64,000 bases of DNA. Origin: Roseivirga seohaensis. Its GTDB lineage: Bacteria > Bacteroidota > Bacteroidia > Cytophagales > Cyclobacteriaceae. Below are positions 55,007 to 62,818 of the stretch, piece by piece (the stretch's first letter is position 1; each line of letters opens with the position of its first letter). Where the stretch lies: NCBI RefSeq assembly GCF_001592945.1, contig NZ_LRPB01000006.1:124001-188000 (forward strand), given 5' to 3'. The notes under the pieces were generated by a model. It made no database searches and was not told the origin of the DNA. It worked only from the letters and a program-made list of their open reading frames with translations. A program made the position numbers and the translations under genes.

Positions 55007-55930
55007 GTGAAACTAATAAACGACATAATTAACGAACTAATTGATACTGACAAATCAATTAGTTCTCCACTCCTTAAGACGAAAGTTCTTGCAAGTAGAC
55101 TTCAAAACGAGATTCTTTTAAATTGGGTTAGCAACGAGCTTAAAGGCTATGACAAGTCAAGTGATTTACCCGATTACAGAAAATATAAAGGAAATATCAC
55201 TGGCACTTACATAAATGGAAATATGCAATACAATGACCAACCTGTGCCCACAATCGGACTCAAGCGTGAATTGGAAGAGGTTATACGTTCAATGGATTTT
55301 AATCAAAGTATTGCAAGTCTTGAGATTCTAAAGGCAGAGAATAAATCTGGAACATTGGAACATAAATTTCCGGCAGAACTTACCGGACTAATTCAACAAA
55401 ACTGGAGAAAAATGGGTAATCCATATTTACAGTTGATTAATTGTAAAAAATCTATTCCCGTCAATGCTGTTGTTGAAATTCTATCTTATGTAAGAAATAA
55501 CTTACTTGACTTTATGCTTAAAATAGATTCCGAATTTGGAAACATAACAGAAATAGAAGAATTGAAAACTAAAAAAGAAGAAATAGCCACTTTTATGAGT
55601 CAGACTATAATAAACAATTCTGGTGACGGTAATGTAGTAAACACAGGAGATAAAGCAAAAATAATAGCGACTATCAGTATTAATAAAGGAAATCAAGAGG
55701 AGTTAGAAAAACATTTACAAAACATCGGACTGAGTAAAATTGACACAGCTGAACTTGTTGAAATCATCGACACCGAAGAGCCCAATTTAGAAAATAAGAC
55801 ATTCGGACAGAAAGTAAACTCTTGGACTCAAAAAATGCTTGGTAAAGCTCTTGACGGCTCTTGGAATATTGGAATTGGAGCAGCCGGAAATTTAATTGCA
55901 GAAGCTATAAAAGCGTATTATGGAATGTGA
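55007..55930 (+). CDS. AbiTii-domain protein, putative phage defence
   Basis: 307 residues. The N-terminal ~190 residues (LINDIINELIDTDKSISSPLLKTKVLASRLQNEILLNWVSNELKGYD... and YLQLINCKKSIPVNAVVEILSYVRNNLLDFML) match the AbiTii domain of abortive-infection proteins. A helical region leads to a C-terminal segment with SWNIGIGAAGNLIAEAIKAYYGM. It starts with a GTG preceded by GAGG-like bases. It stands alone between two copies of a 14-bp repeat. The mechanism of AbiTii proteins is unknown. Confidence 0.78.
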   Translation: MKLINDIINELIDTDKSISSPLLKTKVLASRLQNEILLNWVSNELKGYDKSSDLPDYRKYKGNITGTYINGNMQYNDQPVPTIGLKRELEEVIRSMDFNQSIASLEILKAENKSGTLEHKFPAELTGLIQQNWRKMGNPYLQLINCKKSIPVNAVVEILSYVRNNLLDFMLKIDSEFGNITEIEELKTKKEEIATFMSQTIINNSGDGNVVNTGDKAKIIATISINKGNQEELEKHLQNIGLSKIDTAELVEIIDTEEPNLENKTFGQKVNSWTQKMLGKALDGSWNIGIGAAGNLIAEAIKAYYGM

Positions 55931-55959
55931 AAAAACTGGTGACAACAGGCATTTGACAA

Positions 55960-55973
55960 AACGTTAACACCAA
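55960..55973. repeat. 14-bp direct repeat right of AbiTii gene
   Basis: AACGTTAACACCAA, the same as 54975-54988, ~30 bp after the AbiTii stop and ahead of the lysS end. Confidence 0.7.
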
Positions 55974-56031
55974 AAGAAAGCCATTCTACTCTCGCAAAAT
56001 GGCCTTCTGTAAATTTAGGTTGGGTTAGCTA

Positions 56032-57753
56032 TTAGCTTAACCAGCCTTCGATTTCTTCTAAGCTAGCCGCTGCAACATCTTGAAGTTTGAGCTTCTTTCT
56101 CATACCACCCATATCGTTGAGCAGTTTAGAAGCCGTTTGTTCTTTGAGTTGCGCAATGGTATTGATGTTCAGCTTTCTCAGAATTTGAACCAGCTCTAAT
56201 CGAACACCTTCTTTTACAAACTCTTCATCCGTTGCCATTTTGGCTTTCTTCTCTGGTTTCATTTGAGGGAAGAACAACACATCTTGAATCGACTTTGAGT
56301 TGGTCATAATCATCGACAGACGATCGATACCAATACCCAAACCAGCGGTTGGTGGCATACCGTATTCCAAAGCACGAAGGAAGTCTTCATCCAAAGTCAT
56401 GGCTTCATCATCTCCTCTTTTGCCTAATTCCAGCTGCTCTTCAAAACGCGCTCTTTGGTCGATCGGGTCGTTCAATTCAGAGAATGCATTACAGATTTCT
56501 TTCCCGTTACAAATGGCTTCGAAACGCTCTACCAAACCTTCTTTGCTACGGTGCTTTTTCGCCAATGGCGACATTTCCACAGGGTAATCAGTAATGTAAG
56601 TAGGCTGAATTAGCTTGCCTTCACAGTGCTCACCAAAAATTTCATCAATGAGTTTTCCTTTCCCCATCGACTCATCCGTAGGTACATTCAGTTTTTTAGC
56701 AGTTTCTCTCAGCTCGGTCTCGTTCATTTCAGAAATATCAATTCCTGTAAAATGCTCAATGGCTTCGAACATGGTAAAGCGTTTCCACGGACGCTGGAAA
56801 TCAATTACATTTTCGCCCACCTGAACTTTGGTAGTTCCGTGTAAATCAATGGCTACTTTCTCTACCATTTCCTCCACCAAATCCATCATCCAATTGTAAT
56901 CTTTGTAAGCCACATAAAGCTCTACTTGGGTAAATTCTGGATTATGGAAACGTGACATTCCTTCGTTTCTGAAATCTTTAGAGAACTCAAAAACACCATC
57001 GAAGCCGCCTACAATTAATCTTTTTAGGTACAATTCATTGGCAATTCGCAAATAAAGCGTCATGTCCAAAGTATTGTGATGTGTTTTGAAAGGCCTTGCT
57101 GCTGCCCCACCGTAAAGCGGTTGAAGAATTGGTGTTTCCACTTCTAGGTAACCTCTATCAGCCAAGAACTGACGCATAGAGTTTACCATATGCGTTCTTT
57201 TAATGAAAGCCTCCTTTACATGAGGGTTCACCACCAAATCCACATAGCGCTGTCTGTAACGCTGCTCCGGATCAGTAAAGGCATCATGCACTTTGCCTTC
57301 GGCATCAGTTTTTGGTAAAGGCAGTGGCTTTAAAGATTTAGTAAGCACGGTCATTTCTGTAACGTGCACAGAAATTTCGCCTACCTGTGTTTTAAACACG
57401 TAGCCTTTAATTCCAACAAAATCACCAATACTAAGAACCTTCTTAAAAACCGTATTATAAAGCGTTTTGTCTTCGCCTTCGCAAATATCATCTCTTCTTA
57501 CATAGACCTGAATTCGGCCTTGAGAATCTTGAATTTCGGCAAAAGAGGCAGAGCCCATAATTCTACGGCTCATCATTCTACCTGCAATGGTAATCTGTTT
57601 AAAGCGTTCAGGGTCTTTATCAAATCCTTCCTTAATTTCCTTTGAATAAGTGGTTACTTCATAGGTTTCTGAAGGATATGGATTGATACCGAGCTTTTGA
57701 AGTTCCTCCCGCTCTTGTCTTCTGACAATTTCCTGTTCGCTTAAAATCTGCAT
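56032..57753 (-). CDS. lysS: Lysyl-tRNA synthetase, class II
   Basis: 573 residues. The N-terminal OB anticodon domain ([31 protein letters not shown]) is followed by class II motifs: motif 1 ([30 protein letters not shown]), motif 2 ([26 protein letters not shown]) and motif 3 ([18 protein letters not shown]). A C-terminal helical extension of ~70 residues ([23 protein letters not shown]...) is common in Bacteroidota. Start at ATG 57753; 57786 is an alternative giving 11 more residues. Confidence 0.97.
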   Translation of the reverse strand: MQILSEQEIVRRQEREELQKLGINPYPSETYEVTTYSKEIKEGFDKDPERFKQITIAGRMMSRRIMGSASFAEIQDSQGRIQVYVRRDDICEGEDKTLYNTVFKKVLSIGDFVGIKGYVFKTQVGEISVHVTEMTVLTKSLKPLPLPKTDAEGKVHDAFTDPEQRYRQRYVDLVVNPHVKEAFIKRTHMVNSMRQFLADRGYLEVETPILQPLYGGAAARPFKTHHNTLDMTLYLRIANELYLKRLIVGGFDGVFEFSKDFRNEGMSRFHNPEFTQVELYVAYKDYNWMMDLVEEMVEKVAIDLHGTTKVQVGENVIDFQRPWKRFTMFEAIEHFTGIDISEMNETELRETAKKLNVPTDESMGKGKLIDEIFGEHCEGKLIQPTYITDYPVEMSPLAKKHRSKEGLVERFEAICNGKEICNAFSELNDPIDQRARFEEQLELGKRGDDEAMTLDEDFLRALEYGMPPTAGLGIGIDRLSMIMTNSKSIQDVLFFPQMKPEKKAKMATDEEFVKEGVRLELVQILRKLNINTIAQLKEQTASKLLNDMGGMRKKLKLQDVAAASLEEIEGWLS

Positions 57754-57892
57754 TGCTTTATTTTTTTCGAGGCGCAATTTAGTCATTCACTCACATTTAT
57801 TAAACAATTAAAAACGGTCTCTATGTAGTATTCACCTGAACTCGATCAATAAAACAGGCATAGTTGGGTAATGTGGATATTTCTGAAGTTAG

Positions 57893-57974
57893 AAACCCTC
57901 CAAAAGTTTTTTCTCGTGCTTCAGATGAACCATTTATCCTCTCTGATATTTAGGAGACAACTTTTGGAGGGTTT
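57893..57974. repeat. Inverted repeat with array-type arms, upstream of blaI
   Basis: AAACCCTCCAAAAG (57893-57906) and CTTTTGGAGGGTTT (57961-57974) are exact reverse complements of 14 bp, separated by 54 bp. The arms contain the same CCCTCCAAAAG/CTTTTGGAGGG core as the leader repeats of the propeller array. Lies in the 326-bp gap between lysS and blaI. Confidence 0.8.
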
Positions 57975-58020
57975 ATGCAGAATTTAAAAGCGGTCTCTAT
58001 GCTCCATTGAAAAATTTTAC

Positions 58021-58036
58021 TCCTAAATAATTAGGA
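58021..58036. promoter_or_regulatory. Candidate BlaI operator
   Basis: TCCTAA-ATAA-TTAGGA is a perfect 6-bp dyad 44 bp before the blaI ATG; TTAGGA recurs at 58070-58075. BlaI/MecI repressors bind short dyads and usually control their own operon; inferred from position only. Confidence 0.5.
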
Positions 58037-58079
58037 ATTATCCGAAAAGTTTAAGAGATTTCCGAAAGAATTAGGAGCT

Positions 58080-58439
58080 ATGAAAGACTTAACAAAAGCA
58101 GAAGAGCAAATAATGCAGATTGTTTGGGAGCACGATAAAATGTTTATCAAAGACATTGTGGATCAAATGCCCGAGCCAAAACCGGCCTATAATACGGTAG
58201 GTACTTTCTTGAAAATTTTGGAAAACAAGGGTTTTGTAAACAGAGAGAAAGTGGGCAATACATTTTCTTATTCCGCTACGGTGAAAAAGAAAGCTTACAC
58301 CAAAAACTTCATGAATGGATTTTTGAGCAATTATTTCGAGGGCTCGGCCGAAAAGCTGTTTTCATTTATGATGCAGGAAAAAAAGCTAAGTCCCGAACAA
58401 GTGGAAGATTTGATGAAAAAACTAAAAGACCATGAATAG
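58080..58439 (+). CDS. blaI: BlaI/MecI/CopY-family repressor
   Basis: 119 residues. LTKAEEQIMQIVWEHDKMFIKDIVDQMPEPKPAYNTVGTFLKILENKGFVNREKVGNTFSYSATVKKKAY is the winged-helix DNA-binding domain, followed by a C-terminal dimerisation region whose internal cleavage site would be the target of BlaR. The gene overlaps the blaR-like gene by 8 nt. No beta-lactamase gene is near, so the regulon is unknown. Confidence 0.9.
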   Translation: MKDLTKAEEQIMQIVWEHDKMFIKDIVDQMPEPKPAYNTVGTFLKILENKGFVNREKVGNTFSYSATVKKKAYTKNFMNGFLSNYFEGSAEKLFSFMMQEKKLSPEQVEDLMKKLKDHE

Positions 58440-59610
58440 CTATTTAATAGAATCTTCGATTTGCCTAGCAAGTTTTTATGGCTTCTATTGGCTTTTTCTG
58501 CGAGGCGAAAAACTGCTTTCTGTGAATAGGTTTTACCTGTTATTCACGGTTGTGGCTTCAATACTAATTCCTCTATTGAGTTTCGAAAGTCAATTTGCTT
58601 TTAGTTCAGCTTTGGCGGCTCAGGCTACCTCTTCCACGCCAATTAGTGTTTCAGAAAATTTTACTCAAGCAAACCCACTAGTTTCTATTGAAGCCCTATA
58701 TCTTTTAGGCTTAATAGTCTCGGTCATTATTCTGGTTTTCAAATTATTCATTGTAAAGCGAAAAGTGGGCAAATGGCCTTCGTTACAGAACAACTGTATT
58801 GAAGTAGTTGAAACCGAGGGCAATGATGCTTACAGCTTCTTCAACACCATTTTTGTGGGTAAAGAACTGAATAAAAACGAAAGTTTAAAACAGCAGATCA
58901 TCGCGCATGAACTTGCTCATATTGAAGGAAGGCATTCACTGGATTTACTGCTTTTTGAAGTACTCAAGTGCGTTTATTGGTTCAATCCATTTAGTTACCT
59001 GTATGCTAAATCCATCCGTCTTCAACATGAATATATTGCCGATCATTCGGTATTGAAACGCACACATCCAAAACATTACGAAAGGTCATTATTGCAATTT
59101 GCTTTGGCCAAAGTAAACAGCAGTTTGATTTCCAGTTTTAACGAGCACCCAATTCAGAAAAGATTAAAAATGATTCAAAAACTAAACTCAAATGTCATGA
59201 ACAAACTAAAACCATTACTCGCCCTGCCTATTTTAGGCCTTTTAGTTATTGCTTACGCCTGCACCGATGTAGTTGAACCTGTATTGGAAGATGAACTCGA
59301 AGAAGTTCTCATCGATGTGGAAGTTGAGGTTGAACCTTATCTTATAGAGTATCTCGATTCAACACGTACTTCAGATAATGAAATTATTTTCGAAAATGAA
59401 ATTGAAGTGCCCGTAGAAGTAGTGGAGGTAAAATCTGTTAAACGTAATTTCAAACTACCAACTGAAACCGAATTGCAAACCCTTAAAGACCATCCATTGG
59501 TCAAAAGCACTTTTACTAAAGAAGGCATAGAAATATTAGAAATTCCAAATGATCTAATTTCTGAAAAGCCAGTAGTTACAGTGAAAAGCGTTAGAAGAAG
59601 TAATAATTAA
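58432..59610 (+). CDS. BlaR1-like M56 metallopeptidase
   Basis: 392 residues. Membrane helices surround a zinc peptidase domain with IIAHELAHIEGRHS (HELAH at residues ~159-163) and QHEYIADHSV downstream. A further hydrophobic segment ending ACTDVV is followed by an acidic tail of ~110 residues (for example LEDELEEVLIDVEVEVEPYL). The penicillin-binding sensor domain of Staphylococcus BlaR1 is absent, so the signal sensed is unknown. It would cleave BlaI to derepress the operon. A terminator lies 20 nt downstream. Confidence 0.85.
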   Translation: MNSYLIESSICLASFYGFYWLFLRGEKLLSVNRFYLLFTVVASILIPLLSFESQFAFSSALAAQATSSTPISVSENFTQANPLVSIEALYLLGLIVSVIILVFKLFIVKRKVGKWPSLQNNCIEVVETEGNDAYSFFNTIFVGKELNKNESLKQQIIAHELAHIEGRHSLDLLLFEVLKCVYWFNPFSYLYAKSIRLQHEYIADHSVLKRTHPKHYERSLLQFALAKVNSSLISSFNEHPIQKRLKMIQKLNSNVMNKLKPLLALPILGLLVIAYACTDVVEPVLEDELEEVLIDVEVEVEPYLIEYLDSTRTSDNEIIFENEIEVPVEVVEVKSVKRNFKLPTETELQTLKDHPLVKSTFTKEGIEILEIPNDLISEKPVVTVKSVRRSNN

Positions 59611-59629
59611 CATCAAAACAACACGCATT

Positions 59630-59666
59630 AAAAAGCCTGATCTAGTTCAACTAAGTCAGGCTTTTT
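59630..59666. terminator. Bidirectional terminator between blaR-like gene and proline dehydrogenase
   Basis: AAAAAGCCTGA (59630-59640) pairs with TCAGGCTTTTT (59656-59666), a perfect 11-bp stem with a 15-nt loop and a T tract. Confidence 0.88.
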
Positions 59667-59689
59667 GCTTTACTTCAAAAGCGATTAGC

Positions 59690-60901
59690 TTAAAATTTAT
59701 CCTGATGAGCAAATTGTTTTTTGGCTCCTTTTCTTCGTTCCAACTCCTTCTTAATCAAAGTTAATTCGCGTCCGCTTTGTCCTTTTACAGAAGTATTTTC
59801 ATTTGCCCTTCTCATCAAATACGGAATGGTAGCCTTAATTGGCCCATAAGGCACATACTTAATTACGTTATACCCTGCTGCCGCAAGGTTGAATGAAATG
59901 TGGTCGCTCATGCCATACAACTGACCAAAGTAAACTCTTCTATCATCTCTTGGTAAACCATACTTTTCTAGATAAAGCGTTACCAAATAATTACTCTTCT
60001 CGTTGTGTGAACCTGCAAAAAGGCCTAAATCATCAATATGTTTAATGCAATATTCGGTTGCTGCATCAAAATCTCTATCCGTTGCTTCTTTGTTAGGTTG
60101 AATTGGATTTTCATAGCCCATTTCTTGCGCTCTTTCAGCCTCCTTTTCCATGTAAGCCCCACGCACTAACTTTGCGCCTAGCCTATAGTTGTTCTCTTTG
60201 GCATCTGCATGCAGCTCTTTCAAATGGCCTAACATGCTATGGGCATACATCTGAAAAGTATAAAACACTAAGGCCTTTTCCGTATTGTACTTGGCCATCA
60301 TGTCTCTCGTAATTTCTGTTACGGGTTTCTGAATCCAAGTTTCTTCTGCATCAATCAACACAGAAACATCCTTTCGCTTGGCTTCGGCACATATCATATC
60401 TACCCTAGCCTTCACTCTTTCATAAGCAGCGGCTTCCTCTTCTGTCAGTTTTTCTCCTGCATGAATTTTAGTCAGTAAATCAAAATGAGCCAAGCCTGTA
60501 ATCTTAAAAGCAGAAAACCGAATGAACTCATATTGGCTCGCTCGGTCTATGGTTCTCATTATTTCTTGTGCACTTCCATCAAATCCTTCTTCAGATTTCT
60601 CTCCTTCAACAGAATAATCGAAAATGGCACCAATACCAAAAGCCGCCAACTCATTAGTAGCACGCTGACACCCATCTAGTGTTTCGCCTCCACAAAACAA
60701 ATTGAAAATGGTTTTTCTAATGATTCCCTTTACTGGCAAACCTACATTTAACGACCACTTGGTAAGGGCCATTCCTACTTTTACCAATCCGGGAGATTGC
60801 ATAGTAGAGAAAATAAAATGCGCTTGCTTAAGTGCTTCGTCAGTTCGAGCCGCAAAGGCATTCGTAAGGTTGTCAAAATCAACAAACTTTTTTAGTTCCA
60901 T
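59690..60901 (-). CDS. Proline dehydrogenase
   Basis: 403 residues, FAD-dependent barrel. ISVLIDAEETWIQ, ALVFYTFQMYAHSML, LGAKLVRGAYMEKE, AGSHNEKSN, VYFGQLYGMSDHISF and YGPIKATIPYLMRRANENTSV are the proline dehydrogenase signatures, including the C-terminal RRxxEN-type substrate arginine pair. It oxidises proline to pyrroline-5-carboxylate; the P5C dehydrogenase partner is not in the window. Start at ATG 60901 (MELKKFVDF), preferred over 60934. Confidence 0.93.
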   Translation of the reverse strand: MELKKFVDFDNLTNAFAARTDEALKQAHFIFSTMQSPGLVKVGMALTKWSLNVGLPVKGIIRKTIFNLFCGGETLDGCQRATNELAAFGIGAIFDYSVEGEKSEEGFDGSAQEIMRTIDRASQYEFIRFSAFKITGLAHFDLLTKIHAGEKLTEEEAAAYERVKARVDMICAEAKRKDVSVLIDAEETWIQKPVTEITRDMMAKYNTEKALVFYTFQMYAHSMLGHLKELHADAKENNYRLGAKLVRGAYMEKEAERAQEMGYENPIQPNKEATDRDFDAATEYCIKHIDDLGLFAGSHNEKSNYLVTLYLEKYGLPRDDRRVYFGQLYGMSDHISFNLAAAGYNVIKYVPYGPIKATIPYLMRRANENTSVKGQSGRELTLIKKELERRKGAKKQFAHQDKF

Positions 60902-60926
60902 AGCGATATTCAAAGTCCGCAAATAT

Positions 60927-60960
60927 AGTAACAAACCAATAGTCTCCTACCTTTGTTACT
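60927..60960. promoter_or_regulatory. Inverted repeat in the putA-like/aroA divergent promoter region
   Basis: AGTAACAAA (60927-60935) and TTTGTTACT (60952-60960) are exact reverse complements with a 16-nt spacer. A minus-strand TATATTTG (60927-60920) next to it fits a -7 element for the proline dehydrogenase gene. Could be an operator for one or both genes. Confidence 0.5.
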
Positions 60961-60983
60961 AATGAGTTGCAAACGAAATATAC

Positions 60984-62081
60984 ATGACTAATCTCCCTTT
61001 ACACAGACGGTTAGACAGCGACAAAAAGCCCATCATTATTGCCGGGCCTTGTAGCATAGAAAGCCAAAGTCAATTTTTAGAAACGCTTAAAGGATTAGAC
61101 CTTTCTAAAGTAGACTTTATTAGAGGCGGAATTTGGAAACCCCGAACCCGCCCCGGCTCTTTCGAAGGCATGGGCGAAGTGGCTTTTGAATGGGTGAAGG
61201 AAGTGCAAAAGGAGCTCGGTTTTAAGTTTGCTACCGAAGTAGCCTCTACCGAACATGTAGACATTGCTTTAAAAAATGGCGCTGGCTTATTATGGATTGG
61301 GGCACGTACCACCGTTAACCCATTTAACGTACAAGAAATTGCCGAAGCACTCAGAGGCACAAACCTTCCTGTTTTTGTAAAGAACCCCATCAATCCAGAT
61401 TTATCACTTTGGAAAGGGGCTTTGGAAAGGCTGTTAAAATGTGACGTCAAAAATCTTGGTGCCATACACCGTGGCTTTCAAACTTTTCAGCAAAGCAAAT
61501 ATCGCAATACTCCGCTGTGGCAAATCCCAATGGAATTGAAAAGTGAATTCCCAGACTTGCCTTTGCTCTGCGACCCAAGCCATATCGGTGGAAAAAGAAG
61601 TCTCATAGCAGAACTATCGCAACGGGCTTTAGACCTTGATTTTGATGGCTTAATGATTGAAACGCATATTGACCCTGACAATGCGCTTAGTGATAATGCG
61701 CAACAGCTTACTCCCAATGCCTTTAATCTTCTTTTGGAGAATCTGATTTTAAGAAATCATACTTCTAAAAATGAAGACTTCAACAATCAGCTAGACATTA
61801 TTCGTGAGCAAATAGACCAAGCAGACAGGGAAATATTGGAAGCTATTGCCACCCGATTGAGCCTGGTTGAAAAAATTGGAGAGTTCAAAAAAGACAACAA
61901 CGTGGCTATCTTTCAAATTAGCCGCTGGAAAGAGATTTTGCAATCCAGACCAGAATGGGCGAAATCTTTAAACTTAGACCCCGAATTTATTCGCGAACTT
62001 TACCGACATATTCATCAGCAATCCGTAAGGATACAGACATCCGTATTTAATACAGAACAAGACAAACAACCTAATGACTGA
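60984..62081 (+). CDS. Bifunctional DAHP synthase (type I-beta) / chorismate mutase (AroQ), first copy
   Basis: 365 residues. The N-terminal DAHP synthase domain has IIIAGPCSIES, FIRGGIWKPRTRPGSFEGMG, WIGARTTVNPFNVQE, KNPINPD, CDPSHIGGKR and LMIETHIDPD. The C-terminal ~90 residues form an AroQ chorismate mutase (LDIIREQIDQADREILEAIATRLSLVEKIGEFKK). The same domain order occurs in the characterised Porphyromonas gingivalis enzyme, where the mutase domain gives prephenate-dependent feedback. It starts the aromatic operon and overlaps the next gene by 8 nt. Confidence 0.93.
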   Translation: MTNLPLHRRLDSDKKPIIIAGPCSIESQSQFLETLKGLDLSKVDFIRGGIWKPRTRPGSFEGMGEVAFEWVKEVQKELGFKFATEVASTEHVDIALKNGAGLLWIGARTTVNPFNVQEIAEALRGTNLPVFVKNPINPDLSLWKGALERLLKCDVKNLGAIHRGFQTFQQSKYRNTPLWQIPMELKSEFPDLPLLCDPSHIGGKRSLIAELSQRALDLDFDGLMIETHIDPDNALSDNAQQLTPNAFNLLLENLILRNHTSKNEDFNNQLDIIREQIDQADREILEAIATRLSLVEKIGEFKKDNNVAIFQISRWKEILQSRPEWAKSLNLDPEFIRELYRHIHQQSVRIQTSVFNTEQDKQPND

Positions 62082-62616
62082 ACTAGGACTACTCGGCCCT
62101 GAAAACACTTATCATGATATGGCTAGGCAAAAGTTTTTGCCCAATATGAACCATATGCTTTTCACCTCTTTTGATGAAATTTTTAAAGCGCTCAAAGAAA
62201 AGCGAATTAAAAAAGCATTGATCGCCATCAAAAACAACACCTCCGGCTTAGTTGGAGATAATTTAGAGCGAATCAAAAACTCTGGCCATCGTATTCTGGA
62301 GCAATTTGAGCTTCCGATTCATCTTTGCTTGGGAAGTTTTAAGGCAACCAATATTGAGGGAATAAAGAAGATTTATTCTCACCCAATGGCAATCAAAGAG
62401 ACCCAAAAATTCTTTATCAAATACAGCCATATCACTTTCATTTCAAGTACTAGCACGGTAAGTGCCATTCATGAATTGAAGAATAACCGTGAAAAAAACG
62501 CAGGGGTAATTGCCAGCAAAGATGCGATAGAAGCCAATGATCTTATATTGTTATCAGAAAACATTGAAGACCATTCAACCAACAGCACTACTTTCGCTTT
62601 GGTAGAGAATGCTTAA
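62074..62616 (+). CDS. Prephenate dehydratase-like protein lacking ACT domain and TRF motif
   Basis: 180 residues, about the size of a lone prephenate dehydratase catalytic domain. LGLLGPENTYHDMA corresponds to the family GPxGTFS-A start, and YSHPMAIKETQKFF, STSTVSAIHEL and GVIASKDAIE follow in order. The expected catalytic Thr-Arg-Phe near the end reads STTF, so the Arg is missing, and GTF is NTY. There is no C-terminal ACT domain for Phe feedback. It may be a divergent, non-catalytic or altered-specificity form. It is in an operon with the DAHP synthase-chorismate mutase, so an aromatic role is likely. Confidence 0.72.
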   Translation: MTELGLLGPENTYHDMARQKFLPNMNHMLFTSFDEIFKALKEKRIKKALIAIKNNTSGLVGDNLERIKNSGHRILEQFELPIHLCLGSFKATNIEGIKKIYSHPMAIKETQKFFIKYSHITFISSTSTVSAIHELKNNREKNAGVIASKDAIEANDLILLSENIEDHSTNSTTFALVENA

Positions 62617-62670
62617 AAAATAATTTCATTTTATATTTTTCTTTAAAGAAGAGATACCTAAGTTTATCGC

Positions 62671-62748
62671 ATGTTAGCAGCAAGGACATCATTTTATTAC
62701 TTTTTTTACTTTAGAACCCACTCGGGATCGAGCCTGCGCTATCATTAA
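62671..62748 (+). CDS. Aromatic leader peptide (Phe/Tyr-rich), attenuator control
   Basis: A 25-codon ORF from ATG 62671 to TAA 62748 in the gap between the dehydratase-like gene and the second DAHP synthase. Codons 8-14 encode FYYFFYF, i.e. seven consecutive aromatic residues, then RTHSG... and stop. A hairpin with nine T's follows 24 nt later. This is the layout of the pheA/pheS leader peptides of Enterobacteria, here with mixed Phe and Tyr. No strong ribosome site is visible, which is normal in this phylum. Confidence 0.72.
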   Translation: MLAARTSFYYFFYFRTHSGSSLRYH

Positions 62749-62772
62749 ATGAAATTGTAAAAATATTTTATT

Positions 62773-62804
62773 AGCCCGGTTCGAAAGAGTCGGGCTTTTT
62801 TTTT
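62773..62804 (+). terminator. Intrinsic terminator/attenuator upstream of second DAHP synthase
   Basis: AGCCCG (62773-62778) and CGGGCT (62791-62796), then nine T's (62796-62804), ending 14 nt before the ATG at 62819. Antiterminator candidates: CTCGGG/TCGGG (62721-62726) with CCCGG (62775-62779), or TCGAGCC (62728-62734) with GGTTCGA (62778-62784, one G-U pair). Both use bases of the terminator's 5' arm and overlap the leader peptide's coding end. Confidence 0.78.
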
Positions 62805-62818
62805 GACCAAACGTAATT

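Noticed and set aside
62715-62800. tRNA-like stretches (GGATCGAGCC, GGTTCGAA) near the second DAHP synthase
   Set aside because: No cloverleaf can be drawn around either stretch; the second belongs to the terminator hairpin and the first to the leader region.
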